From the NCBI GenBank assembly GCA_020226215.1, contig CM035235.1:73371283-73435282 (forward strand): a DNA stretch of 64,000 nt. The letters run 5' to 3'. Position numbers and translations under genes: made by a program. The notes beneath the pieces were generated by a model. The model made no database searches. It was not told the DNA's origin and saw only the letters and a list, made by a program, of their open reading frames with translations. This DNA comes from Sindora glabra (taxonomy: Eukaryota; Streptophyta; Magnoliopsida; Fabales; Fabaceae). This document shows, piece after piece, positions 14,300 to 27,516 of this stretch; position 1 is the stretch's first letter; every line of letters starts with the position of its first letter.

Positions 14300-14351
14300 G
14301 TATATATATATATGTATATGTATATGTATATGTGTATGTATATATATATAT
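14300..14351. repeat. TA/TG dinucleotide microsatellite
   Basis: A compound TATATA-TGTATATG-TATATATA tract of about 52 bp in intergenic DNA. Confidence 0.85.
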
Positions 14352-17300
14352 TGGATTATAGTGATCTGTTTTATAAGTCATGCTTTTTCACAACTATATT
14401 AGTGACTTTGGAAGGCCATAGAACTACAAGCCCAAAGTCATTGCCCACATGAAATACATGCATTTCATATTTTAATGCTTAAGAAACATTTTTCTTGATT
14501 CTTTGTTTTTACATCAACATAAATAACAAATCATCCTAAATTTGAATCTAAAATATTAAAAAGTAATGATAGTAATGAGTTACTATTCAAGTCCAAACTC
14601 AATAGTAACTATCATTCTAAGCTTGTTAAAAACTTGATAAGATTCAAATTCAAGATCTAAATATGATTTTCAATTTACGTTAGATAAGAAAAATATAATT
14701 GTGAAGTTTTTTTAATTGAAAAAAATATAAAAATATTTTTATTGAGAATAGTTAGCTGGTTATGGAGTATGTTATCTTAGCAAGTCTAATAAGATGTTAA
14801 AAAAAAAGTCAAGACTCATTAGGTATTCAATTATTATATCTAGACCAAAATTATTTAATAATTAGTTTAATTTGGATTTGACCTTTTATGCTCCAATTTC
14901 TTAGATTGTAAATGGCTTAACATATTAAGGTAATGAATTGAGGACTCATTGACATCATGTATCTTTAAAATATTTTCATGTGATTTTAAAAATAGAAAAT
15001 CTAACTTTTATGAAATGTAGAAATTACTTGTATGTACTTTTAAATAATATGAATTTTGATTGAAAATTAAGCTTTTATGAAATGTAGAAATTTCTTATTT
15101 ATGTAATTTTCATATAAATATCATGATCATGTCTTTTCAAAAATTTCATGTTGGGATATTTCCTGTCCAACAATTGTACTCAATTAAATCCTATAATTAT
15201 CATCCATCGACACACATATAGAATGTTGCATTGTTAGTGACTTATGAACTTCTAAACTTGATGCCTAAAAATGTTAAGGGAGTGAGCAAACCACAATTTA
15301 GTAAGTGGAATCCTATCCAATCTTAAGTGAAAAAATATTGTAAAACATACACTTTGTATAACATATATACTTATACATATATACATTGTATAAGTAGATA
15401 TATTCAAGATAAAGTTTTTAGGAAGTTCAAGTAAATCTAGAAAGGTTTAGTAAATTCTTTCATTCAATATAACATTGTAACCTCAATCATTCATTTAAGT
15501 CCTCCTTCATTACATAAGCATAATTTTATTAAGTTATAGATCTCTCCTACTTTTTCTAACATGTTACCCTTAGCCTTGCTTAACTCTCAACCCATATCCC
15601 ATTTCATTTCATGCAATTTATTTCAAATTAGGTTGTTATTCCTGGTAGATTCTAACTCATCTAACATTCTATAACTTTACCTTATATCTTTCTCGCAATT
15701 AAACATCAACATGAAATATAGTGATTGGTTTAATAAATTAAGAAAGTGCAATATTTTGCTATCTTGAGGAAGGATCATATTACCTTACCATTAATTAGCT
15801 AATTACAATTCCCTTATCTAACATGAGTATACATATATAAGTATATTAAACATGAAGAAACTTACAGATTTTATCATAACATATTATGCATTTTATATAT
15901 CTACTATTTTTTAATTTATTTATTTTAATATTTGATATCATTACATGCTAGGTAAGTATGAAGCATTTTGCCATTTTATACTTAGGTCTATCTACTAGTT
16001 GAAATCATATTATAATGTCTCATTTATTTTGTGCACTTAAGGCATCCTCGTATTTTTTTTTACAAGTAATAAGTACATATAACTCTTAATCATTTATGTT
16101 GCGAACCAACACTAATGTCATATCATTCATCATGAACCATTTCCTATTTATCATTATAATCATGTCATTCTCAAATCCAATTAGTGCCTAATATACTTGT
16201 TTACTAGCATTTAATTATATTACCTCCCTATGAGTTCTATTTCATTGAAGTCATTTTAGAGCTTAATTAATAGTTTTTAACCATAATATCTTTCTATAAT
16301 CTATGCATTTAATATTAATTGATATTGATCAATTGCTCAAACTCTAATCTTATCATAAGTATTTCTAATGTGATTATCCTACTTATTTAAGCTTTAATTT
16401 ATTTTGACAAAACACTTACATAATTTACCCAAGTCAATCTTTTCCTCATTGTAGCAAATAGATATAACATCAACAATCATCATGCATTATACATCTATTG
16501 TGGTTTTTTGTATTACCTAATAATAATAACAAATTTTAAAAAAATATGTTAATAAAAAAATATACCTTTTAAAATGTGAAGTTATAATTTTTTATATGAA
16601 AATTCATGAATTTTGGAAAGAAATTTTATATCTTTTCAACATTCAACAGTTATGTTTATTTATATGATTTTCCATGAACGGTTATTTGCTCTTTATAATG
16701 AAGAATCATTATTTTCTTTAACAAAAAAGTCTTATTCTAAATTCCTATAACTAAAATGTGTCTGCTTTTTAAATTCCTATTGGATTGATTTTGACTATAG
16801 AAATAAAAGAATTGTAATTTCTTATTCTTATTTAAGTATTATATCTTGAGGATAAAATTTTTCATCAAACCATTTACAATTAAGTGAAAAAATTACTATC
16901 TTAAAGATGGTTTTCTAGAAAGGCCTTATTTAATAATTTCCTCCATCCAAATTTTCTCATTTATTTATCTTTCTACATTTTTTAAATATCTTCCAATAAC
17001 ATTATCATATAGTTTCTATTTACTCATCCTAAATTAATCTTTAGTTATTTTATAATAACTTCCAGGTTTATAGAAAATATTTAAGCAATTTTGAAAATGC
17101 ATACTATATATACAAATATACATAATTTAGAAAATAAAGCTAATTAGGCCAATTTCTCATTTGCCTCAATGAATGTGTCATATTAATCATTTTTAAACAT
17201 TTATTTTCATTAACAAAAAAGCATAATAAGTTATAACCATGTACCATACTATTTGAACATACATGGGACTAGATGTGTGTAAGACAATTAATTCTAATGT

Positions 17301-17821
17301 AATTAATTTAATAAGTTGAATTTATCTTTGATTTGCATTTTAAGCTAAATAAGCAGTCAGGACCTTCCTTTGGTAAAGTTTCAATCATTAAAGCTCTTTT
17401 AACCTAACTACATTGTAAATATGTGAAATGAATGACAAACTTATAATCTTATATTTGATACACTAAAAAATTTTAATTAGTATGTACCAATAAATTTAAG
17501 TTAACAAAATTTTGATATAATAATCAAAACTTAAGCAATTCTTTCTTCCTTAAGACTTCATCATAACATTTCACCAAAAAAGGAGCTCATTGTCAAATAG
17601 TATCCTACATGTAAATTTAGCATTTTATTTTTGTCAAGATGGAAAAAGAAACTAATATGGAAAGAAAAATGAATTAGATAATGCCAGCTTGTGAGCTTAA
17701 GTTGGTATAAGTAATCGATCATATTATAATGAATGGTCAGTAGATAAGGATGAATCAAATATAAAATTAAAATAAATAATTATAACGAAATCAAAATCAT
17801 ATATCCATATAACACTATCAT

Positions 17822-17896
17822 CTTTTTCGCATCTCTTGCAGCTATTTGGATTTCGATTTCATCTTATACCTTCGAATCCCTCAAATCTTTTCTCTG
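17822..17896 (+). promoter_or_regulatory. Probable non-coding first exon (5' UTR) of the AGD12-like gene
   Basis: A pyrimidine-rich stretch ending TTTTCTCTG followed by GTAATTC, a good donor. An acceptor candidate, TTTCTTTTCAG, ends at about 18902, roughly 55 bp before the AGD12 ATG at 18956. The leader frame just upstream of that ATG contains an in-frame TAG, which supports translation starting at 18956. The transcription start and the UTR intron (about 17897-18902) are inferred only. Confidence 0.35.
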
Positions 17897-18415
17897 GTAA
17901 TTCTCTTCATTTCTGATTAATCTAATTCATGTTTATTACTACATAAGTTTTTTATTTATTGATTTTGTGAAGATAACCTCTAATTTCTTATTTTTTTCAA
18001 AGAGAATTTTGAATATCATCCAAAATTTCAAAATTGTTTAGAAATCTTACGTAACATCTACAATTGCATCATTTCAAGTTTATATTTGTTATAACTAATA
18101 ACTATTGATCACACAATTATATGATTCTTTTTAATCGCAAAATAATGTTTTAGTTACCGAAAAAGAAAACTGTACAATTTTATCTTTGAAAATATTAGTG
18201 TTGTTGTTATTTTAACAAATTAAAGAATCCCTAATTACCAAAAGATTTGAAGAATGTCCAGCGTATATACACACATACATTACATAATACATACATATAT
18301 ATTATGTTTATTCTCTAAATTTTATGAGTATAAGCTATTTTGGAGGTTGGGTATTGAAGTAGTCTGGCTAATGCCATTTAATTTCATTTAACAACTCATT
18401 CAATTGAAATAAAAT

Positions 18416-18643
18416 TTATTTCCTCTATGAGCACTTGCGCAAAAGGCTTATATTGCTATATAAATATTATTGTGTAAGTAGTAAGAGAAAACAAATTAGA
18501 TCTTGTTATAAGTCTGAAAGTAACTTGAATTTATTTCCTCTGTGAGCACTTGCACAAAAGGCTTATATTGCTATACAAATATTATTGTGTAAGTAGTAAG
18601 AGAAAACAAATTAGATCTTGTTATAAGTTTGAAAGTAACTTGA
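18416..18643. repeat. Tandem duplication, two copies of about 115 bp
   Basis: The unit beginning TTATTTCCTCTATGAGCAC at 18416 is repeated from 18531 with only a handful of substitutions, and each copy ends in AGTAACTTGAA. The repeat lies in the likely 5'-UTR intron or promoter of the AGD12-like gene. The high identity indicates a recent duplication. No coding capacity is apparent. Confidence 0.9.
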
Positions 18644-18955
18644 AGTTTCCAAACATTATTAACATGAGATTATGCCTTCCTTTAACTTTTATCTTGTTTC
18701 TTTGCCTAAGATTTAATTTATTTACATTGTAGTCATTCTGTGGGACATCTCAATATTCTGAATTTATTGGTTTATTTGAATATCTTTTTATATTTATTGA
18801 TAATTGTAATAGAAATATTTTATTTTAGGACTTTTAAGGCTTTATCTTAGTCATTATCTAGAATCACTTTACTTAGCTTAGTTTTATTAGCTTTCTTTTC
18901 AGGTAAGTTTGCTTAGCTATTGTAGAATTATCATTTTGGATGGTTTTTATTAATC

Positions 18956-21900
18956 ATGGAAATGAATATGGAGAGACCAATCTCAGGTATGCTTGATACA
19001 CTTATGATCTACTTATGAAGGAATGAATAGTGAAAAGATAGTTTGTTTATTTTATTTTTAAAAGTTAACTTATAATTTCCCACCTTTCCTCTTAATTCAC
19101 TTCATCCATAAACAAAATGTGAATGTTTAATATTTATTTAAAATAATACTCTAGGAAACTCTACTTCCTAAAAAATTAAGTCTTTTAATTGTTAGATTTT
19201 TATTTAATGCTTTAAGATTAGGTAATCTAATGGCAAATATACTTAATTTCTTAGAAGGTAAAGCTTCTTATAATATTACTCATTTATTAAAGTGGTATTG
19301 GCAAGTTAGATCAAGGAACATTAATTGCTAAAATTGTAACTTTTCTTAATGTTAATGAACTGAAACTACAACCTTTTTGTAATGGCTTGCACATTTATAA
19401 AATTCTTTTATGATTTATTATTTAAGCTATTGGTAAAACTCTTTATAAAATCTTAAGACTAATAGATATTTCCGTAATGGTTTAAAAACCTTTTTTATGG
19501 TTAAGAGTATTTGGCAATTGACACCTTTAAATATATTCTTATTTTTCTTTAAACTAAATCATTGGTGGCTTTTTTATAGGTAGAAAAAGATTAAGACACC
19601 TATTACTTCAAGAAGATAATGGCATTTGTGCTGATTGTAATGCTCCTGATCCTAAATGGGCGTAAGTATTGTCACCTATTTTCATTGTTTATATGTGTAA
19701 TTATCATTATTATAGTCAAAATTTGGTTTAAAACTTAGACAATTTTGTATTAAAGATTTGTGAAGCATACTTGCCATTAAGTTATATGAAATAAAAAGTG
19801 TATATTATTTTTTTAATGTTAAAATATTTTTTAAACACATCTCACAGGTCATCAAATATTGGAGTTTTTATTTGCTTAAAATGTTGTGGTGTGCACAAAA
19901 GTCTTGATTCACATATATCAAAGGTAATACTTTTTTTTTTGTCTTCTTCAAGTTGGACTATTAAGATAAATGTTTTAGAGTATTATTTTTCTAAAGTCTT
20001 TCTTATAAAAGTATATTCAACTTTAACTTTTTAATAAATGATTTCTCATTTTCAAGTGGCTATACTTAACAATATAATAAAATTTAAAGCAAATTACATT
20101 CATAACCTTATTATTTTTAGAAATATACACTAACTTTCTTTATCATATGCACTTACCTTCGTTCTCTTTTATTTTAAACATGTACTAACATACCTTAGTT
20201 ATAGAAAATAAAAAGGCTAAGTGTATATTTATAAAAATAGAAAGGAATGAGTCTATTAAGTTGAATATTAGGAGAGATGAATATAATTTATCTAAATTTT
20301 TTTTTGGCTACAAATATTGTCAATTTAAATGCCTTATACTATATGTGTTGATAGAAAATGTTGTATTCTTATATCTAAAAATGTATCCTTAGAGTTCTCA
20401 TATTATAAGTATGTAAGTTAAAATATTTTTTTTCTAACTATTATTGAATTAAACTTGATAATATATCTAATTGTAAATTTGCCCTCATTTTATTTATAAT
20501 TAGGAAGTTGTATGATAATTTCAATTAAAGATTTAAAAAAAAGATTATAATATGAGAAGATTATATTTAATGATGTTTATGGAATATGAAAAATGAAAAA
20601 TAGGAGATAATTTAATCATATAAGAATAGCATCTTGGGCATGTTTTTTCTTCCTTTTATTTGTTTTCTTTAAAATGCCAAATATTTTAGCTAAATTTCCT
20701 TTCATTATGCTAAATATTGAAAGTCTTATACATATCATGAGTGCTAAAGATATTTATCCAATTAATTGCTAATACTTAAATATAATTGATATTGGAACTT
20801 TAGTAATTGAAATAGAATTTTCATTAGTATTTTTCTTAGCTTTTTACAAAAAAATAGGAGCTTATGTACTTTTTAGTTTATTTCTAACTAGTTTTGGCCA
20901 ATTGGGATTATTTACATATAAGCTTATATCGCTAATTTTTATTTTAGGTTTTAATAGTCAATTATCTTGAAGTTCACCATTGTACTAAAACAGTCCATCC
21001 ACTTTACATATGTAGTTAAAATTAGCATACATAAAAACAATTGATTTGTAAATATTAAATTTAACTTTTAGGTCTTGTCTGTGACAATGGATGAATGGTC
21101 TAATGAAGCAATTAACATGATGATTAAAGTTGGAGGAAACTCTTCTGCTAATTCAATTTATGAAGCTTATATTCCAGAAGGGATCACAAAGCCTGGACCA
21201 GATGCTAGTCATGACCAACGTTCAAAATTTATTCGGTTAGACATGTTTTGTGCTCACATTATATTCTATTTTGTGCATTGTTTAGCTAAAGTATGCATAA
21301 TGGCCATGTTAATGATTTTTTTTCTTTTTTTTTTCTCTATAGGTCGAAGTATGAGTTTCAAGAATTCATGAAACCTAGCTTACATGTTGAATCATTTTCG
21401 ACAGTAAAGATGACTACACAAACAAGTTTTTCTAGAGAACTTGTGGATAGTTTTCGAAGCAATAGTTTTACAATAATCTCGGTAATTTACATCATACTAT
21501 TATACTCTTAATTTTAAGCTATGAAGTTTAATTAATAAAATTTATAAAATTTAATTTTACATAGGTAGGAATAGTATTGTGATTACCTTTATGAAGGGTT
21601 TCTTTAGAATCTAATTGATGTTAGTAGTGATAATAGGAAGATATGGTAGCATTTATTGGATTGTTGAAGGTGAAAGTGATTAAAGGCAAAAATTTAGCTA
21701 TCAGAGATATGATGTCAAGTGATCCTTATGTTGTCCTGAATTTAGGCCAACAGGTTAGTTTTTCTTTTCAATAATTATTCTAAATCAAAGAAATTAATTA
21801 CTTAAAAATTTTCTTTTTTTTTGAAATTTCTATTTCATGTTGTTGCTTTCAGAAAGTTCAAACGAATATCATCAAGAGTAACTTGAATCCAGTTTGGAAT

Positions 21901-24900
21901 GAGGAATTTATGTTATCTGTTCCTCAACATTACGAAGTATTAAAATTGGTAAACTTTTACAATTCTTTTGTGAATGATCACAATATATCTAATGTGACAA
22001 ATCTTTCTTTTGTTGTTATAATGATCAAAAATAATTTTTATGCATCTTTTACCATATAGTTACCATTGAAAATTAAAAATATTTTTTATCTTATTTCTTC
22101 TAAAATATATAAGAAATTTAATATTTTAAAACTATTTCACTATTTTATTCATGGTTCTTAATTGGTCGGAAAGGCTTAGCAGAAAATTCATAAATGTGAT
22201 TTAAATATAATAAGATAATAATAAAAAGTTAAAAAAATCTTATAAGATGATTCAATATGTTAAGTCAATTTCATGATTGAAATTAAGGTTTATAAGTTGT
22301 AAGCTATCCATATTTATGTGATATTGGACACTCAAATCTTATAAAATGATTTAATATATTAAGTCATTTTCATAATTGAATTAAAGGTTCGTGAGCCAAA
22401 ATAATTATAGTTTTTTTAAGCTAATTTAGTTTTAAAAAGTTCATGTTCTAGGTAGTGGTATTAAATGGATTGTATCCATAGACCGAATAAGTTTGGTCTA
22501 TAGATTTAAGTGGATCAAGCTATTTAAATTTTAAACCATTTCAATCGTGGTTATACCAATTGATTTGCACAAATCAAAGTTTGGATGAACTAATTCAAAT
22601 CAAATTTATGTGCGGACTTTATAATCAAAATCCATTAATTTACAAACTAAAGACTAAATTAAACCACTTAAAATTTTTTGGTCTATCTTTTATATAAGCT
22701 TATACAAATTAAAGTTTATACGGATCAATCTAGTCAAGTTTAGTTTATTCGTTTACCATCCTTAGTTTCGAGTGAAATGTTACCTTAAATTTTTACTTTA
22801 GAATAACCTAACTCTATTTGGTCATAAAAGTAATAAAATAAATAGTAAAGATAAACAAAGAAAGAGATAATATGCTTAAAATAGGAGAATTTTCTTATCA
22901 TTTTTCAAAATGTTAATAAAAATGACTTATAAGCCTTTTCTAAAGTGAATTGGCACTCTACAACTTGTATAAGTAACAAAACTAATCTAACTCATTTTCT
23001 GTTAACAATACTCATAAATTGCTTCAGTAGTACACTTATATTATTAACCTAACTTGCAATAAAAATGTATAATTTATTTATCTCTTTTTAACTCTTAATA
23101 GTAATTATAATATTTTTTATTATAATTATAATAGAATAATTCTTTTTCTTTTGAATCGACTTATTTTCAAGATTCAAACTCCATAGAATTGCTATAGAGG
23201 TCAAACTAATTCTTAAAGGTTGAATCTTTTGGTGCATCATTTTCTCATTTGATTAAAATACCTAAATAATAAATATATTCTCTTTTATTAACTAGTTTTC
23301 AATAAAAAAGAACAACTAGAGTTAAATAGAAAAACTTATATTCATTTTATAGATAAGTAGCATTTATAGAGGAAATTCTATAAGGATCATTGTATTTAGT
23401 AGCTTGCTTGTAGAGTTTAAAATTTGAGTTTGGAACTAACATTTGTTTAGAAGGTTGGAATCTTACATAAGCCCCATCCTTTGTTGAAAATTATCTCAAA
23501 TCTTTTTTCTTCAACTTATTTTTGCATTTTGTTTTGAACCTTGAAAACTTATATTTTAAAAGTGATAATGCAACTTCTTTATTATGCAAACCCCTATGCA
23601 TTGTTGCATTAAAGGAATCACTAATAAAGATAAAGTAAATGGATAAGTGGTTTCTATGCATTAATCTTCTTATAGGATCATTTGTAAAGCAATATGGAAA
23701 TAAGTGACATATATATACTAATATTCAAGCAATGCAAGTTACATACACCATATCAAGCATATTATTGCACATATATCTTAAATAGAATTCTAAACAATTA
23801 TTAAGCACCATTGTTTACCTATCACTTTTTAGGTAGTATACAAAAAGTGTAGTAGTTTTATTTAGTTAAGCTCGAATAAGTTAGCTGAAGAATTCGCATA
23901 AAACGTCCAGTTTCCTTTTGAAACAATAGTTTTAGAAGAAGTATGAAATTTACTAACATTATTTATAAAAGCATATTTTACTTATGAAGTGATGTAAAGA
24001 TATTACAAACTATGATGTGTGAGAAATGTAAAAATACTGCAAGCTATGAAGTGCTCTCCTTGAATAACCCATTTACTATTACTAATAAGAATAATTTTAC
24101 ATTAGATTTTAATAAATCATTAACGAAACCTATAACATATATCATAATTCCTCACAAAATTCTTACCACCATTCAACCTATTTTAACTTAAGATTGGAAC
24201 AACTTTCTAGAAGATCCGGATATGCATTTAAGTGTTTGCTCATAGGATTATTATGAAAATTGCTCAACATTTAGGACCTAACTTTAACATCTTTCTCCTC
24301 TACTAGATCTCTGTTTAAGTAATTGAAGTTTTTAAAAGTACTTCAAATGTTTATTAAGATCATAATGTAATGTGGTGATAAATATGCCTTAGGGTATTTC
24401 TGCCATCAAGGTTACTTGTTCTTGAGTATTTATCCTAAGAGAATTTTATTGCTTCCTCTCAATAGAAGAACCTTTCGATTTCTTTAAACAATATAGAAAA
24501 ATTAATCACTTCCAACATTAGATAAGCAAGTCTAACAATTTTATCATTTTTAATGCATTTTTACATATTCTATAAGGTTTTACTATAAGTATTTTGTAAT
24601 ATTTGGTGAGATGTTAATTATCTATAAAATCCAAGTATTTGAGGCTTGGGTAATTATGCATATATGTTTGTGGGATACATATGGATGCGCATATGCTTTT
24701 CTTTTGTGCATATTTGAATAGAATAAAGAAAATTAATTTCTAAATTAAAAATCTCTACCAAAATAATTGTAATGCAGCAAGTATATGATTATGACACATT
24801 TTCGGCTGACGATATAATGGGAGAAGCAGAGATTGATCTCCAACCTTTAATATCATCTGCAATGGCATTTAGAGATGCAGGAATGTTGAGTGATATGCAA

Positions 24901-25056
24901 ATTAGCAAATGGATGAAAGCCAATGACAATGCACTCGTAGATGATAGTACAGTAAATATTGTTGATGGAAAGATTAAACAAAAGATGACACTCAAGCTCC
25001 AAAATGTGGAAACGGGAGAATTAGATTTAGAAATTGAGTGGATCCCTCTTGATTAA
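18956..25056 (+). CDS. AGD12: ArfGAP domain + C2 domain protein, AGD12/ZAC type, with altered catalytic arginine
   Basis: Family members are Arf GTPase-activating proteins of vesicle traffic that bind lipid and calcium through a C2 domain. Eight exons: 18956-18986, 19580-19661, 19848-19923, 21072-21235, 21343-21481, 21637-21753, 21853-21948 and 24778-25056. All are GT-AG and in phase, giving 327 aa against about 337 aa for Arabidopsis AGD12 as I recall it. The zinc finger C27-x2-C30-x16-C47-x2-C50 is intact. The C2 domain (about 168-275) keeps candidate calcium ligands D188, D193, D239, D241 and D247. The normal His-Arg-Ser-Leu-Gly segment after the finger reads H54-K-S-L-D58, so the catalytic arginine is lysine and the glycine is aspartate. 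GAP activity may therefore be weak or absent. Intron 7 is 2.8 kb. Three in-frame ATGs occur in the first five codons, and the first was chosen because a TAG lies upstream. AATAAA at 25208 may be the poly(A) signal. The symbol marks the closest subfamily, not proven orthology. Confidence 0.9.
22239..22396. repeat. Imperfect tandem repeat (unit about 98 bp) in intron 7 of the AGD12-like gene
   Basis: A segment starting TCTTATAAGATGATTCAATA at 22239 recurs from 22337 as TCTTATAAAATGATTTAATA, both followed by an AAGTCA-TTTCAT-ATTGAA stretch and GGTT. It lies inside the 2.8-kb last intron and is non-coding. Confidence 0.6.
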
Positions 25057-25979
25057 TGGGTACATTACTATTGCTAACTTATTTTGTTGAAATATTTGGA
25101 ATTGTTTTTGGTTGTCGTGTAATATGTGACAACTTATTCATGCTTCTTTTGTATTAACTTAGCATTGAATTATTTGATGGAACGAGTTAATTTTTATCTT
25201 AACCGAAAATAAAAAGAATTTTTTTATAATATTGTTAATTATAAAAAGCTATTTTTTTCTTCTTGTTGACACATGAAGGTTAAAGACACCTTTCCAAAAT
25301 TGAAGAAATTGGATGATTGGAATTTGAGTGCTCAATTTTGCAATATATGCCTAATTTTTTTTGCTTATTTATTTTGATAGAAAATATTTTTCATAAGATA
25401 TAATTATAAAATATTAAAGTAACAAAAATTATTTTATTTATTCATGTTAAATATCTTCTAATCATTCAATTCTTTTTGTTGTCTCTAATTTTTGTAAAAT
25501 TATAAATATAAATTTAGAATGTAAATTCAAAATAGTGCTAAAAATTGCAAATTTTTACACATGCTCAAATTGAAGGTATTGTTTAGCTACATAATAACAA
25601 GATGAAATAAATGATTTTATCTCTAGAAGGTCAACCTTTTTTAAGATCATATTTCTATGCACTAACTTAAAAAAAGTATGACACATTATAATTTTAAAAA
25701 TAATATTACAATCATAAGTTATATAAGTAAAATAAATTAAAATTTATTAAATATAAATTCAATACTAATTCATATAATAAGATTCATTACTCTTACAAAG
25801 AATTAAAAGAGTTAAGCTTTAATTATAATATCTTATGTAAAATTTACGATTAGTGTTATGTGAAAAATAAATTAATATATTTTATTTTATTGATTTAAGT
25901 CTCATGTAATTTTATATTATATGGGCATTTTCATTATAGTTCTACTTCGTATAAATAATTGGTAAATTAATTGATTATG

Positions 25980-26605
25980 TATAAAGTATTTTGCAAAAGT
26001 AACTTTTAAACTAGTTAAAATTTGAAATATTAATAGAAATAGATATGTAAATTAAAATAATTCATATTTATCTATAGGTCAAATTATATTAATACAATTA
26101 AGATGTTTAAAATAAAAATATATTATCTAATATTAAATTAATTATATTTTATGAACTTACATATTTATTTACTTATATAATTTTATTTTATTATTATTTA
26201 TTGTAAAACTATAATTATTTAAAATAGAATTAATTATATTTTATAATATTATATATTTATTTATATAATTTTTTATATTTAAAATTTAAAATTACAATAT
26301 AATTATATTAAAATTAAAATTAATTATATTTTATGATATCATATATTTATTTACCTAATTATTTGTTTCATCAAAGATTTAATGTAGGAATATAATTACC
26401 TTAAATTTAATGAAAAAAATAAGGGTATATTTAAAAAATTTGAAGAGATAGTAATTTATAATTATAAACTATTTAAGATAGTTTATTAAATCAAAACTTT
26501 TTTTATAATAAACCAGTACACAAAATATCTTTAAAAGTTAGTTTATAACTTATTAACTAAATTAATAAAATATAAATTAATTTATTTATTATATGAAACA
26601 AAACC
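25980..26605. repeat. AT-rich MITE-like repeat, same family as 36890-37790
   Basis: It shares ordered phrases with the tandem copies at 36.9-37.8 kb: AAATTATATTAATACAATTAAGATGTTTAAAATAAAAATAT near the left, ATTAATTATATTTTATGA in the middle and AAAAGTTAGTTTATAACTTATTAACTAA near the right. The right flank reads ATGAAACAAAACCC. Ends are approximate and there is no coding potential. Confidence 0.45.
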
Positions 26606-27178
26606 CTTTTTCTTAGTTGTAAAAGATATTTTATTTCATCGTGTTCAAGGTTATGAAATAAGTTTAATCTAATATCGACTATGAAATTAGTATGATATAT
26701 AAATATTCAATAATAAACTTACATTATAGATAATAACATAAAATTAATAAAAACTAAATTTTTTGCCGTCGCTTTGATGTGAAGAAATTAAGCTATACAT
26801 TTATTGGTTGGATTTTTTTTACTTAAACTCCGTTACTATTTATGAAGAATTATAAATTAAATGTTTGCAAATATTATATATTTTTATTGAAACCAAAATT
26901 ATGAGTTGAACTTAGAAAGAGAAGGATTAAAAGAGAATGAAATGAGAAACTTTGGAGAAAAATTAAAGAAGAAGCAAATGATATGCCTTTAATAATGATA
27001 AAAAATGAGAAATAAAAAGATAAAATTAAATAATAAATTTCTTTCAAAATCCCGAGTGAGTAAGAAAATAAAAAAAAAATTAGAAATTCCTTACACCTTT
27101 TATGTAATGGCAAATAGAAGACATTTTTTCATTTGTGATATTTACTATTTACAAAATATCTTGGCTGTTATAATATTA

Positions 27179-27516
27179 AGTAGTGTTTAGTTCATAGGAT
27201 CTTACATTCATAAGAAAGTATACATTCCAAAAAATGTGATTCCTGAGAATTTAATTAACGGGAATGTAACATTTTTACATTTAATTTACTATAAATTTTT
27301 CTAGAAATATTTTAATATCACATTCTCATTACATGAAAATCTGAGATACTCACCTCCCCCATGAATATTTTTTGAGGGAATGTTAAGCCAAATTTTTTTT
27401 GAGAATATGACATTTTCAGGTATTTTTTTTCAAACTTTGAAGTGAACATGGGAATATGATATTTTCTTAAAACATTCCCGAAAATATTAAAAATATTTTG
27501 CAAACCAAACGTCACC
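27179..27516. mobile_element. Harbinger/Tourist-like MITE
   Basis: The left end AGTAGTGTTTAGTT pairs imperfectly with GGTGACGTTTGGTT read from the right end on the opposite strand. TTA flanks both ends (27176-27178 and 27517-27519), as expected for the 3-bp target duplication of PIF/Harbinger elements. The 338-bp body is non-coding and holds several GAATGT / ACATTC inverted words. Confidence 0.5.

Larger units (their letters stand above)
10873..17820. other. Intergenic region between divergent AAE14 and AGD12-like genes
   Basis: The proximal 200 bp (10873-11100) has less A/T than its surroundings and should hold the AAE14 5' UTR and promoter. The rest is AT-rich without a supported coding region. 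Small repeats found inside (11755-11950, 12092-12255, 14300-14351) are listed separately. I see no tRNA or rRNA gene. Confidence 0.55.

Noticed and set aside
14179..14361. 60-codon frame ending in an Ile-Tyr-Val repeat
   Set aside because: The repeat is translation of the TA/TG microsatellite and the rest has no recognisable feature.
18956..25056. Treating the AGD12-like gene as a pseudogene because of the K55/D58 changes
   Set aside because: All eight exons are in phase with good splice sites, the zinc ligands and C2 aspartates are kept and there is no stop, so it is annotated as a gene with a likely altered activity.
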